Assembly: GCF_020911885.1 (NCBI RefSeq)
Contig: NZ_CP087132.1
Location: forward strand, 3,038,001-3,102,000
DNA length: 64,000 nt
DNA from: Flavobacterium acetivorans
GTDB taxonomy: Bacteria; Bacteroidota; Bacteroidia; Flavobacteriales; Flavobacteriaceae
Direction of reading: 5' to 3'
The notes beneath the pieces are model-generated. The model saw only the letters and a list, made by a program, of their open reading frames with translations. It made no database searches and had not been told where the DNA came from. Positions 42,181-51,178 of this stretch are shown one piece after another. How positions within the stretch are numbered: the stretch's first letter is position 1; each line of letters starts with the position of its first letter. A program made the position numbers and the translations under genes.

Positions 42181-43584
42181 ATGTTATACAACGATTCGAT
42201 AGTAGCATTGGCTACACCTTCGGGCGCGGGAGCCATTGCGGTAATCCGAATTTCTGGAAATGAGGCTATCACTATTGGCAATAGTGTTTTTAAATCCATT
42301 AAAAACAAAGATTTACTTCAACAAAAATCACATACTTTACATCTAGGTCATATAATTGATGGCAATAAAACTTTAGACGAGGTATTAATTTCTATCTTTA
42401 AAGGTCCAAACTCTTATACGGGCGAGAATACGATTGAGATTTCTTGCCATGGATCTACTTATATCCAGCAACAAATCATTCAGTTGTTGCTTCGAAAAGG
42501 CTGCCGTATGGCCAATGCAGGAGAATTTACGCTCCGAGCTTTCCTGAACGGCAAACTCGATTTGTCTCAGGCAGAAGCTGTAGCCGATTTGATTTCGTCC
42601 GATAATGAAGCTTCGCACCAAATTGCGATGCAACAGATGCGTGGTGGTTTTTCGAATGAAATAGCCAAATTGCGCGAGGAGTTATTGAATTTTGCTTCCT
42701 TAATTGAATTGGAATTGGACTTTGCCGAGGAAGATGTAGAATTTGCCGACAGAACTCAGTTTCATGAATTATTGAACCGTATTGAATTTGTACTCAAACG
42801 CCTGATCGACTCTTTTGCTGTGGGTAACGTCATCAAAAACGGGATTCCCGTGGCTATTGTGGGCGAACCCAATGTGGGGAAATCAACCCTTTTGAACGCC
42901 TTATTGAACGAAGAACGCGCGATAGTTTCGGACATTGCCGGAACAACGCGTGATACTATTGAAGATGAATTAGTCATTGGTGGTATTGGTTTTCGATTCA
43001 TAGACACGGCAGGGATTCGAGAAACCCAAGATGTAGTAGAAAGCATTGGCATCAAGAAAACTTTCGAAAAAATAGAGCAAGCTCAAGTAGTCTTACTTTT
43101 AGTTGACAGTTCTCAGTTGGCGGTTGACCGTTTGCCAAATGTTAAAATAGAAATAGAAAAAATAAAAAATCAATTCCCATTAAAACCTTTGGTTATAGTA
43201 ATTAACAAAGTAGATTTATTAAAAGAATCGGAATTAGAATTCATTAAAAAAGAATTACAAACTGACAACACACAACTCGTAACTATTTCAGCAAAGCAGA
43301 ACATCGGTATAGATGATCTTAAGAATCAATTACTGTCTTTTGTAAATACCGGTGCTTTGCGTAATAACGAGACAATCGTAACCAATACGAGACATTATGA
43401 TTCTCTACTGAAAGCATTAGATGAAATAAGTAAAGTAAAATACGGTCTTGAAACTGGTCTTTCCAGTGACCTAATGGCTCTGGATATTCGCGAGGCTTTA
43501 TACCATTTTGGGATGATTACCGGACAAGTGACTAATGATGAATTGCTTGGAAACATCTTTGCGAATTTCTGCATCGGGAAGTAA
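42181..43584 (+). CDS. mnmE: tRNA modification GTPase MnmE
   Basis: GTPase of 467 residues that acts with MnmG to modify wobble uridine 34 in tRNAs. The N-terminal domain (DSIVALATPSGAGAIAVIRISG) binds formyl-tetrahydrofolate. The helical domain is interrupted by the G domain, with G1 VGEPNVGKSTLLN near 225, G2/G3 GTTRDTIED and FIDTAGIRETQD, and G4 VINKVDLL. The C-terminus ends with NIFANFCIGK, carrying the conserved cysteine motif C-x-GK. The gene is complete. Confidence 0.97.
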   Translation: MLYNDSIVALATPSGAGAIAVIRISGNEAITIGNSVFKSIKNKDLLQQKSHTLHLGHIIDGNKTLDEVLISIFKGPNSYTGENTIEISCHGSTYIQQQIIQLLLRKGCRMANAGEFTLRAFLNGKLDLSQAEAVADLISSDNEASHQIAMQQMRGGFSNEIAKLREELLNFASLIELELDFAEEDVEFADRTQFHELLNRIEFVLKRLIDSFAVGNVIKNGIPVAIVGEPNVGKSTLLNALLNEERAIVSDIAGTTRDTIEDELVIGGIGFRFIDTAGIRETQDVVESIGIKKTFEKIEQAQVVLLLVDSSQLAVDRLPNVKIEIEKIKNQFPLKPLVIVINKVDLLKESELEFIKKELQTDNTQLVTISAKQNIGIDDLKNQLLSFVNTGALRNNETIVTNTRHYDSLLKALDEISKVKYGLETGLSSDLMALDIREALYHFGMITGQVTNDELLGNIFANFCIGK

Positions 43585-43604
43585 CAGAACCAACAATCCA
43601 ACAA

Positions 43605-43648
43605 CAAACGAGTTAAACTATTTACAATCAATATTTTAACTCGTTTTT
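43605..43648 (+). terminator. mnmE terminator
   Basis: The stem AAACGAGTTAAA/TTTAACTCGTTT closes a loop of about 15 bases and ends in T5. It starts 21 bases after the mnmE stop. Confidence 0.8.
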
Positions 43649-43699
43649 ATTTATCCTTAGTTGTGGTTAGAGGACGTTATTCGAATTCATACTTGATAA

Positions 43700-44640
43700 G
43701 TGCAGGCTGTGGTTTGTGAAAGCGTGCTATAGAATTTTGATTGAGGGACACAAGCATGATGCTTGCGCCAGCTTGCGGAGTCGTGAGAAGTGAGTCGTGA
43801 GAAGTGAGTTGTCAGTTGTGGGTTGTGGGTTGTGTGTTGCCAGTTGTGAGATGTGAGAAGTGAATTGTCAAAAGTGAATAACGAATAGTGAAGCCTGTTG
43901 GGGCGAGCCTCTTGCTCGTGCCGACAAACTAATTTCAATCTATTTCTAAAATGCTGTGATCATTATTGCCCTAATTCCTGGCATTACTGAATTTCCAATT
44001 GACAGGATCGTTTACAAAACCCGTTTCTAAAGATCCTATCTTCTTTATGGGTACGAACAAGAGACTCGTACTAGCAGAGGATTGAGGGGCACAAGCAAGA
44101 TGCTTGCGCCAGCTTGTGGAGTCGTGAGAAGTGAGTCGTGAGAAGTGAGTTGTGGGTTGTGTGTTGTGTGTTGTGGGTTGTGAGATGTGAGAAGTGAATT
44201 GTCAAAAGTGAATAATGAAGCCTGTTGGGGCGAGCCTCTTGCTCGTGCCGACAAACTAGTTCCAATCTATTTCTAAAATGCTGTGATCATTATTGCCATA
44301 ATTCCTAGCATTACTGAATTTCCAATTGACAGGATCGTTTACAAAACCCGTTTCTAAAGATCCTATCTTCTTCATGGGTACGAACAAGAGACTCGTACTA
44401 GCAGAGGATTGTGGAGCACAAGCAAGATGCTTGCGCCAGCCTAAGCGTAGCTGTCTATGCTGTTTTGTTCTCATGCATTGAGGGGCACAAGCAAGATGCT
44501 TGCGCCAGCCTAAGCGTAGCTGTCTATACTGTTTTATTCTCATGCACTATCCATGCACTATCCATGCACTATCCATGCACTATCCATGCACCATCCATGC
44601 ACCATCTGCCTTGTACTGAAATAACGATACAGCTTCTTAA
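43700..44640. repeat. Nested tandem repeats and hairpin repeats
   Basis: A block of about 345 bases is repeated in tandem (about 43741-44085 and 44086-44408). Next comes a 68-base unit present twice (44411-44478 and 44479-44546) and then about six copies of an 11-12-base unit, CTATCCATGCA. Inside are hairpins of three kinds: CAAGCAAGATGCTTGCG, CGAGCCTCTTGCTCGTG and ACGAACAAGAGACTCGTA, plus low-complexity GTGAGAAGTGAGT runs. Reading frames in the block are by-products of the repeats, so I list no gene. Confidence 0.8.
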
Positions 44641-44860
44641 ATAAATCCTATTATAGCTATACAAGTCCTAGCCAAAATAGACCTAATAAGGTCATTATAG
44701 CCCTTTTTGGGCCTTTATGAACACTAGCATTTTGATTTTCAATAAAATAGCTAAAGATTTGTACTATAAATCCGCTTTTAGATGCATCGAAATTGGTTTT
44801 ATAAGGTTTGAAAAAATGTACCTAACATTTTATATATCAACATTATAATAAACAAAAATT

Positions 44861-45616
44861 ATGGCTAAGCAAAAAGGCATTATTAAATTGAGAGGTACTA
44901 TCGGGGATATTACCTTTTACAAGACTAAAGATGGTCATATGGCGCGAGAAAAGGGAGGCGTTGATGCCAAACGAATTGCCAACGATCCTATTTTTCAGCG
45001 AACAAGGGAAAATGGTTCTGAATTTGGAAGAGCAGGAAGAGCCGGAAAAATTCTGAGGGCTTCCATACGATCTTTACTACTGAATGCTGCTGACAGCAGA
45101 ATGGTCAGCCGATTGACACAGCGGATGATTAAAGTGATTCAAGCCGACATGACCAGTGCAAGGGGGTTGCGCAACGTTATTGATGGAGAGGCTGAATTAT
45201 TAAACGGTTTCGAATTTAATATTAATGGAACCTTGGGATCCAGTTTGTTTGCTCCTTATAATGGAAGTATTGACCGTGTTAGCGGTGCCATTACGGTTGA
45301 ATTTGCTCCTTTTGTGCCGGCTCATATGATTGCTGCTCCCGGAGGGACAACACATTTTAAAATCATCTCGGCAGGAACTGAAATTGATTTTGAAGCAGGA
45401 ACATTTGTCGAATCCCATTCGGAAACTGCGATATTAGCTTGGGACATGTTGCCAACGGAAGTTATTAACCATACTAATATGGTGACCCCTAACAGCAGTA
45501 AACCACTTTTTTTGGTTGTGGGATTGGAATTTTACCAAGAAGTCAATGGAAGCATGTACTCCTTGAAAAATGGTTCCTATAACCCATTGTCTGTGGTAAC
45601 AGTTAGCGGCTTGTAA
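44861..45616 (+). CDS. Conserved hypothetical protein
   Basis: Protein of 251 residues starting MAKQKGIIKLRGTIGDITFY, with a basic N-terminal third (KRIANDPIFQRTRENGSEFG, then RAGKILRASIR) and a beta-rich C-terminal part. I know similar proteins only as hypothetical ones in Flavobacteriia. The basic, glycine-containing N-terminus and the later folded domain could suit a structural or DNA-associated role, but no function can be given. It precedes the DUF5675 gene by one base, so they form an operon. Confidence 0.75.
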   Translation: MAKQKGIIKLRGTIGDITFYKTKDGHMAREKGGVDAKRIANDPIFQRTRENGSEFGRAGRAGKILRASIRSLLLNAADSRMVSRLTQRMIKVIQADMTSARGLRNVIDGEAELLNGFEFNINGTLGSSLFAPYNGSIDRVSGAITVEFAPFVPAHMIAAPGGTTHFKIISAGTEIDFEAGTFVESHSETAILAWDMLPTEVINHTNMVTPNSSKPLFLVVGLEFYQEVNGSMYSLKNGSYNPLSVVTVSGL

Positions 45617-45617
45617 A

Positions 45618-46013
45618 ATGGTTTTGGTCTTAACCAGAACGTATTTCCCTGAAGGAACTAACGGGATCATTCTCTATAAAGGCAAGCCAGTCTGTCATAC
45701 GATTGAACTGCCTTGGAAAGATAATCAATATCAAGTTTCCTGTATTCCGGAGGGGGAATACTTTTTAGAAAAGCGCTACAGTAGTCGATTTGGCTGGCAT
45801 TTGGAAATTATGGATGTTCCCAACAGGAGTTTGATTCTGTTTCATCCCGCTAACTATGCCTTAAAAGAGCTAGAGGGTTGTATTGCTCCTGTTAGTCAAC
45901 TTTCGGGTCCGGGATTAGGGCTACAATCAAAAAAAGCCTTTATAAAGCTTAAAAACTTGATTTATAGTCAGCTTGATGCGAAAGAGAGTATTTTATTAAT
46001 TGTTCAATCTTGA
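45618..46013 (+). CDS. DUF5675 family protein
   Basis: Protein of 131 residues matching the DUF5675 pattern: LTRTYFPEGTNGIILY, CHTIELPWKDNQYQVSCIPEGEY, RFGWHLEIMDVPNRSLILFHPAN and ELEGCIAPV. The conserved polar pattern resembles small hydrolase folds found with phage-like or secretion cassettes, but no activity is proven. It overlaps the next open frame by a few bases and follows the preceding gene by one base, so the run is one operon. Confidence 0.82.
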   Translation: MVLVLTRTYFPEGTNGIILYKGKPVCHTIELPWKDNQYQVSCIPEGEYFLEKRYSSRFGWHLEIMDVPNRSLILFHPANYALKELEGCIAPVSQLSGPGLGLQSKKAFIKLKNLIYSQLDAKESILLIVQS

Positions 46014-46044
46014 TTCCTTAAGGGAATTGCAAAAAAATGAAATT

Positions 46045-46272
46045 ATGAATGTACTAAAACGAGCGAAAGCTCCCACTCCAAAATTTTTTAAAATGCTTCG
46101 AAATATCGGACTTGCCTTGGCGGCAGTTGGCGGCAGTATTATTGCTGCACCAGTAGCCTTGCCCTTGACCCTTGTTTCGATAGGCGGTTATCTGGCTGTT
46201 GCCGGTGGTGTATTATCGGCTGTAAGTCAGTTGACTGGCGAGCCTAATTATGATCCCGATGCAAACGACTAA
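46045..46272 (+). CDS. Small membrane protein, holin-like
   Basis: Protein of 75 residues from MNVLKRAKAPTPKFFKML, with a basic N-terminus and two hydrophobic segments rich in alanine and glycine (IGLALAAVGGSIIAAPVALP and GGYLAVAGGVLSAVSQL). The frame is open 15 codons further, overlapping DUF5675, but ATGAATGTAC has an A-rich leader and gives a better start. The design resembles small holin-like proteins. That assignment is inference. Confidence 0.6.
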   Translation: MNVLKRAKAPTPKFFKMLRNIGLALAAVGGSIIAAPVALPLTLVSIGGYLAVAGGVLSAVSQLTGEPNYDPDAND

Positions 46273-46435
46273 CAGTCCGCTCATAGGGACTGCCAGTGGT
46301 ACTTTTTTGAGTGTGCTACCGAATTTACAATCGGAAGACTTATTGAAAACCATAGTGCTGGCTATTATTGGAGCAGTTGTTAGTTTCAGTATCTCGATTT
46401 TGCTCAAAAAACTCGTTCGAAAGGAGAAGAAATGA
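46250..46435 (+). CDS. Small membrane protein
   Basis: Protein of 61 residues with one C-terminal transmembrane helix (TIVLAIIGAVVSFSISIL) followed by a lysine-rich tail (LKKLVRKEKK). It overlaps the preceding gene by 23 bases. No family is recognised. Together with its neighbour it forms a pair of small membrane proteins like those in phage lysis or T6SS-like cassettes. Confidence 0.55.
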   Translation: MIPMQTTNSPLIGTASGTFLSVLPNLQSEDLLKTIVLAIIGAVVSFSISILLKKLVRKEKK

Positions 46436-46857
46436 AACCATTTCGGTTGTGAGTTGTATTTTAAGAGCCCAGACCTCGCGGTCTGGGCTTTTTTTCGTTT
46501 TTTATCACTTATTATATCGTATCCCCTGATAGCCCTGCGCGACTATTTTTTATATTGTTAGTCAATTATAGCTATGAAGATTTTTACACAAGTTCCTAAA
46601 TCAATGTCCTTTCCTTAGAGAATCATTACAGATGTTCTTTTTCAGCCAAGCCCCTTCGCCTATCGCTAAAAATTATAATGACTTTAGGAATACGTATACT
46701 AAACTCTTATGTAGCTGAATGAGACAATATATTATTTATTCATTCATTTTATTAAACACTTTTTTCAACATCATTTGCTTGACTAAATCGCCGAATAATT
46801 TGTCGTCTAGTATTTTTTCAAATATTTCTTGATTTTGATCCATAAAAAACAGCAATA
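46436..46857. other. Gene-free gap
   Basis: About 420 bases with one strong terminator and no other feature I can support. The sequence downstream of the terminator is AT-rich with short unrelated frames. Confidence 0.6.
46465..46496 (+). terminator. Strong intrinsic terminator of the DUF5675 operon
   Basis: A 10-base perfect stem AGCCCAGACC/GGTCTGGGCT with a 4-base loop TCGC, followed by T7. It is 29 bases after the small membrane protein gene. Confidence 0.9.
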
Positions 46858-47311
46858 ATGACACTAGCACAAAAAACCTTAGAAATTGCAATTGCTCAAG
46901 TTGGTGTCGAGGAAATACCCAGAAATAGTAATTGTGGTTCTGAAGTAGAGATTTTTTTTAAGAAGCGTAGGTCTCACAAAAGGATACCCGTGGTGCATGG
47001 CTTTCATTTACTGGTCAGTCAAAAAAGCAATAATACAACTAGGAGTAAATAAACCTTTAAAGAAAACCGGAGGTGTATTAGACCAATAAAATGCCAGACC
47101 TCTTTTAGTAAAAACAACAGCTCAGCCTGGTGATGTTTTTATTATAGACTTAAAAAATGGAACCGGACAGGCCCGAATAGTCGATAAAGTCGTAGGAACA
47201 ATCCTTTTTACTATCGAAGGAAACACGAATAACAATGGTAGACGCGAGGACTACAAGGTCGCAAAAAGAAAAAGAGATATAAAAAGTATAAGATGCTATT
47301 TAATACTCTAA
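46858..47311 (+). pseudogene. Broken CHAP/amidase-type peptidoglycan hydrolase
   Basis: The start MTLAQKTLEIAIAQVGVEE is typical of CHAP-type cell-wall hydrolases. At the T8 run near 46952 the frame is lost; the shifted frame gives VGLTKGYPWCMAFIYW with the catalytic cysteine. An in-frame TAA follows at VLDQ near 47087. After it the frame continues with TTAQPGDVFIIDLKNG and ends RCYLIL at 47311. One frameshift and one stop make it a pseudogene. It follows the holin-like genes, which fits a former lysis cassette. Confidence 0.75.
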
Positions 47312-47342
47312 TAATAAACACCAATAATCAACAATATACAGC

Positions 47343-47837
47343 ATGATCAAAAAACTAAACCGCATTTTTTTTTGTTTATTTTAGTCTTACTTATAGTTGC
47401 ATGTAGTAGCCCGAAACCCATTCTGGCCAAAGAACAAGTAAAAACCATTAGTATCAAAGAAACCGTACATGATACTGTTTTTAAAATTCAAGAAGACAGC
47501 AGTTCATGTCAGGCGTTATTAGAATGCCAAAAAACGGAAAAGTAGTTTTTAAGAATGTTACTCAAGTCAAACCAGGGCGTACATTAAAAAGCCCAAAGGT
47601 TCGTCTTGATAACAATAAACTAACTGTAGACTGTGAACTAAAAGAGCAGGAACTCCAAGGCCGATGGAAATCAAAGCAAAGCAAAGCAAAGAGACCCAAG
47701 TAAAAACAATCAACACCACAAAATTCATCAACCATTTGACTTTTTGGCAAAAGGTCCAGATTTCGGCTGGCAAGGATTTATTTCTAGTATTTTATTATGG
47801 TTTAAGATTTATTAGAAAATCATATCATTTATTTTAA
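47343..47837 (+). pseudogene. Broken lipoprotein with C-terminal membrane helix, spanin-like
   Basis: Three small lesions break one readable protein. A T9 run at 47365 shifts the signal peptide, which reads LVLLIVACSSPKPILAK in the other frame. An A6 run near 47531 shifts the core (GKVVFKNVTQVKPGRTLKSP). An extra copy of the 5-base unit AAAGC near 47680 then causes the stop after KRPK; removing one unit restores KETQVKTINTTKFINHLTFW and a final helix. Lipobox, charged core and C-terminal helix are the layout of phage-type spanin or membrane-bridging proteins, but that role is inference. Confidence 0.65.
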
Positions 47838-47973
47838 CAAGTGGATCATTATTTAAATTGGTCAGATTTTTGATTATTATTTTTAAATTAGCTTTAATTA
47901 GTTTCTACACAAAATTAGAAAGCTTTTTAAAACAGAATTCATCTCAGATCAATTTAACAGTACCACACCTACT

Positions 47974-49164
47974 ATGAAACAGTTATTTACCCTTGTTTTT
48001 TCATTCCTATCATTATGTATCTGTGCTCAGCAAAAAAATACTCACGAAATAAAAATTTATCTTGAAGATGCCGAAACAGGAAAAAACATCGATGATGCTA
48101 AAGTAACTCTTGAAGGTTTCGAAATTCCCGCTATTACTGGTCAGTACGACAAGAAAGGTAAGTATTATTATTTTGATAAAATACCTCCTGGGTATAATAC
48201 TATAATGTCTTACCATAAAAAGTATAATGAAAAGGGGTTTCAAAATTTAGAAGGATTACCGCGAGAATTGAAGTTGAGGCTTTATGATCCCAATTATGTT
48301 TCTTACAGCTTTGAGAAACCTAAATTAAAAAACTTTGGTAAGGATTATTCTAAGGAAGACAGCTATTTAAGAACATTTCAAAACAGAATTGCAAAAGGTA
48401 AGGAAATAGAAAATATAAATTTTAAATATCTCTACAACGAAGACCCCTTTCACATAGCAATTATTACAAAATATAGCTACAAAGACTTTTTTTCTAGTGA
48501 CAGTATTAAAAATTTATTAAACGAATTATCCCTCGAATACACTAAATACAAATCTGGGACAGAAAAAAGATATACATTAAATATGTATCAATTTAGTGGA
48601 GGGAGGTTTTTTAAAAATCAATACACAGAAATTGAAATTCAGCAATACGGAAGCCAACCACCTTATGGTTTTAACTGCTACAATGTCTTTTTTTTTCATA
48701 AGAAAGATACGACCAAATTCGATAGATTTAACAGTAAAGAAATTAAGGAATTAAGGAAATTTAATTTGACAGTAGCCGCTATATCAAACAGAGTCATTGA
48801 ATATTACGCTAATTCAAATTTCAGAAACGAATCGTTCGAAGAATTGTATAATCATAATATTTATACTAGTATTTATCAATACAGCATTGGCAATTATGAT
48901 TTTGGTAAGCTATCAATTCCAGAAAAAATATTCTTCAAAAATTCTAAAAAAGAATCCGAAATGTATTTCGGTGATAAAAAATACAAAAAGGTGGAAACAC
49001 TTAACGGTGATTCTTCAATTGAGGCTTTGTTTTTTATAATTCCAAAAAACCAAAACTCAAGGATTGGCTTAGGTGCAATAGATGCTGATATAAATGAAAC
49101 AAACTTCCAAGATCGATTCTATTTCTTTAATACTGTACCAAATGATTTAAAAATTATAAAATAA
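47974..49164 (+). CDS. Exported hypothetical protein
   Basis: Protein of 396 residues with a signal peptide (MKQLFTLVFSFLSLCICAQ) and an N-terminal region that looks like a carboxypeptidase-type beta-sandwich (EIKIYLEDAETGKNIDDAKV and GKYYYFDKIPPGYNT). The remaining 300 residues are tyrosine- and asparagine-rich and match no family I recognise. It lies at the entry to the accessory island and is more AT-rich than the core genes. Confidence 0.6.
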   Translation: MKQLFTLVFSFLSLCICAQQKNTHEIKIYLEDAETGKNIDDAKVTLEGFEIPAITGQYDKKGKYYYFDKIPPGYNTIMSYHKKYNEKGFQNLEGLPRELKLRLYDPNYVSYSFEKPKLKNFGKDYSKEDSYLRTFQNRIAKGKEIENINFKYLYNEDPFHIAIITKYSYKDFFSSDSIKNLLNELSLEYTKYKSGTEKRYTLNMYQFSGGRFFKNQYTEIEIQQYGSQPPYGFNCYNVFFFHKKDTTKFDRFNSKEIKELRKFNLTVAAISNRVIEYYANSNFRNESFEELYNHNIYTSIYQYSIGNYDFGKLSIPEKIFFKNSKKESEMYFGDKKYKKVETLNGDSSIEALFFIIPKNQNSRIGLGAIDADINETNFQDRFYFFNTVPNDLKIIK

Positions 49165-49238
49165 TATACAAACGAAGATAAAAATACGATTATGAGAGAT
49201 TGGCATCATAAAATAATTAAATTAGATAAGGCACTGAC

Positions 49239-49434
49239 TGGAAAAAACGATTAAACTGACCACCCAATTCCAATTTTAATTGCCCCATAAAAAACATTAA
49301 AAAAATCGATTTCAAACACAAATCAGTTTATTAAAAATCAACAAATTATCATTTATATTCACGAACAGCACCTAATAACATTCAGTTGTCATTTCAAATT
49401 GGAATGAGGTGGTCAACACCATTGGAATTTACAA
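49239..49434 (+). repeat. About 195-base repeat with 23-base inverted ends, copy 1
   Basis: The core at 49257-49415 is bounded by TGACCACCCAATTCCAATTT and the complement of TGACCACCTCATTCCAATTT. The copy at 51179-51372 has the same core and about 18 further matching bases on each side. No transposase frame is inside, so it has the form of a non-autonomous element (MITE). The end sequence resembles IS21-type ends. Confidence 0.75.
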
Positions 49435-49549
49435 TCTGACAAAGGCTACTGATACTATTATGAGTTATACTTCAAGTAGAAAAACAACTTGGAAATGGCA
49501 ATGGAAAATAATGCATAACAATATTAAAGATTATGTTTATGAAGACTAA
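49416..49549 (+). pseudogene. Toxin-like C-terminal tail, copy 1
   Basis: The frame runs out of the repeat and ends SSRKTTWKWQWKIMHNNI... then KDYVYED and a stop. Only the C-terminal end of a protein is left; its 5' part was removed at the repeat. The same tail appears at 51003-51113 (IMSYTSSRKTTWKWQWEIMH). Its last 11 bases overlap the start of the lipoprotein gene at 49539. The parent protein is not recognised; a secreted toxin is inferred from context. Confidence 0.5.
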
Positions 49550-50154
49550 AATACTCATTATTGTTTCTGCATTCTTAATTGGGTGCAATGGGCAAAGAAA
49601 ATAAAATTAAGCAGATAAAAAAAATGACTGTTATGAAGAAAATTGATAACAACTACCTGAAGAAAATTAAGGAAATTGATACCGAAAATGAAAAAATACA
49701 ATTCATTAAAAATGATACCTTTATCGAATTGAAAGATCAAGGTGAAACATATTTTGAAAGTAAAAGAAAAAGCTCCGAATCAATTTCTAATTTTATTATT
49801 TATGACAAAAAAAATAATTTAATGATTAAATCAGGCACTTATTTTTATAATTCGCCAATTGGCATATATAGAAAATATAATGAAAAAGGAGAAATCCTTG
49901 AAGAAATAAATAAAGATGAGGGCTTTTCTTTTTCTGTTTACGATTTGATAGAAAAAATTAAACTTACCCATAACGTAAATTTAAATGATGGCAAATTAGA
50001 CAGATCAGTCCATCGAGGTGTAGATAATAAAAGCGGTAAACTTATTCATGAAATAAATTATGACATAAATGTAAATAAGGGAGATTTTAAATACATTAAA
50101 ATCGACGCAAAAACAGGTGAAATCTTATCTGAAAGAAAACAACAATTGCTGTAG
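49539..50154 (+). pseudogene. Lipoprotein with MORN-like repeats, frameshifted after the lipobox
   Basis: The start MKTKILIIVSAFLIGCNG has a clear lipobox but stops after 21 codons. The other frame, open from about 49579, continues KIKQIKKMTVMKKIDNN to the end, giving a body of about 185 residues. The body has GTYFYNSPIGIYRKYNEKGE, similar to the MORN-like repeats of YwqK-type immunity proteins, and is paralogous to the protein at 50253. A one-base slip in the A-rich stretch near 49598 would join the frames. If the slip is a sequencing error the gene is intact. Confidence 0.6.
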
Positions 50155-50252
50155 TTTCTTAGATAAAAGCTTTCGATGATTTTTAAGATCTCTTCTCCTT
50201 TTTTATTAAATTCTGAAAATATCGGAAATAACATTAAAAAATATACTTATTT

Positions 50253-50936
50253 ATGAAATTACGCCTAAAAAACATATTAATATCCATGATTTTTATTTTT
50301 TCTGTCATGAGTTGTAATAGTCAAAAAGATGAAAAGAATGTTGAAAAGATGAAAATTAAAAATTCCAATAAGGAGATCAATAGTATCAATAAAGGAAGCG
50401 ATAGTTCAGATAAAAAAAATAAAATCACGAAAAAACTTGATAGAATAAAATTAGCAAAATTTAAAAAGGAAAATCAATATAAATATACAGAGAACGATTC
50501 TGTCTTTAAATTAGAAGACCAAGGTAAAATCTATAGAGAGATTAAAAATAAAATAGGAGAGAAATTAGCAACAGTTAATGTTTATGATAAAGATAAACTG
50601 GTATTAATTGGTGAAGGAAGTTTTATGTTTAATTGTCCTGTAGGAATACATAAAGATTATGATTTAGAAGGAAATATTATTCAAGAGAAAAATTTTGACA
50701 AAGATTTTCCTTTCACATTTATAAATTTAAAACAAAAACTATTGAATGATTTTAACATTAATATAGACAATCCCAAACTTGATTTAAGAATTGATAGAAG
50801 TTCAACCCCTTCAGAAAATAAATCTAAATATGAAATACTTCTTTATAATGAACTTAGATCACAATATAAGTATATAGTAATTGATGGAATGAATGGTCAT
50901 ACAATCAAAGATTTAAATGTGCATGCACTAGATTAA
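50253..50936 (+). CDS. Lipoprotein with MORN-like repeats, possible immunity protein
   Basis: Protein of 227 residues with a lipoprotein signal (MKLRLKNILISMIFIFSVMS then C), a lysine-rich linker, and a body with EGSFMFNCPVGIHKDYDLEG, KFKKENQYKYTENDSVFKLE and IDNPKLDLRIDRSS. It shares the layout and many positions with the preceding frameshifted lipoprotein. The position among toxin tails suggests that it protects against a periplasm-acting toxin; this is inference. It is intact. Confidence 0.65.
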   Translation: MKLRLKNILISMIFIFSVMSCNSQKDEKNVEKMKIKNSNKEINSINKGSDSSDKKNKITKKLDRIKLAKFKKENQYKYTENDSVFKLEDQGKIYREIKNKIGEKLATVNVYDKDKLVLIGEGSFMFNCPVGIHKDYDLEGNIIQEKNFDKDFPFTFINLKQKLLNDFNINIDNPKLDLRIDRSSTPSENKSKYEILLYNELRSQYKYIVIDGMNGHTIKDLNVHALD

Positions 50937-51002
50937 AAAAACAGCAGTGCGAAAAGTGCTGGGTTGATTCCATAACTATCTAATAGTTTAATATTTTCTT
51001 AA

Positions 51003-51113
51003 TCTACAATTACTGATACTATTATGAGTTATACTTCAAGTAGAAAAACAACTTGGAAATGGCAATGGGAAATAATGCACGATCACCTCAAAAATTATAT
51101 CAATGAAAAATAA
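51003..51113 (+). pseudogene. Toxin-like C-terminal tail, copy 2
   Basis: The frame TDTIMSYTSSRKTTWKWQW continues to EIMHDHLKNYINEK and a stop. It matches the tail at 49416-49549 closely up to EIMH and then diverges. No start codon or 5' part remains. Its last 11 bases overlap the start of the next lipoprotein, the same arrangement as in copy 1. Confidence 0.5.
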
Positions 51114-51171
51114 AGCTATACTGATCATGTTTTGCAGCTCTTTGATAGGATGCAACATATATAAAAAATGA
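51103..51171 (+). pseudogene. Truncated lipoprotein start
   Basis: The reading MKNKAILIMFCSSLIGCNIY ends two residues later at a TGA. It is a lipoprotein signal with lipobox LIGC and no body; the 195-base repeat begins about eight bases later. It is the counterpart of the lipoprotein at 49539 and was cut off where the repeat begins. Confidence 0.55.
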
Positions 51172-51178
51172 AATCAAA

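Noticed and set aside
44540..44606. Short regularly spaced repeats considered as a CRISPR array
   Set aside because: The unit of 11-12 bases is contiguous with no spacers, so it is a simple tandem repeat.
43687..44644. Small frames with repeated peptides such as HKQDACASLS
   Set aside because: They follow directly from the nucleotide repeats, shift frame between copies and have no plausible start context.
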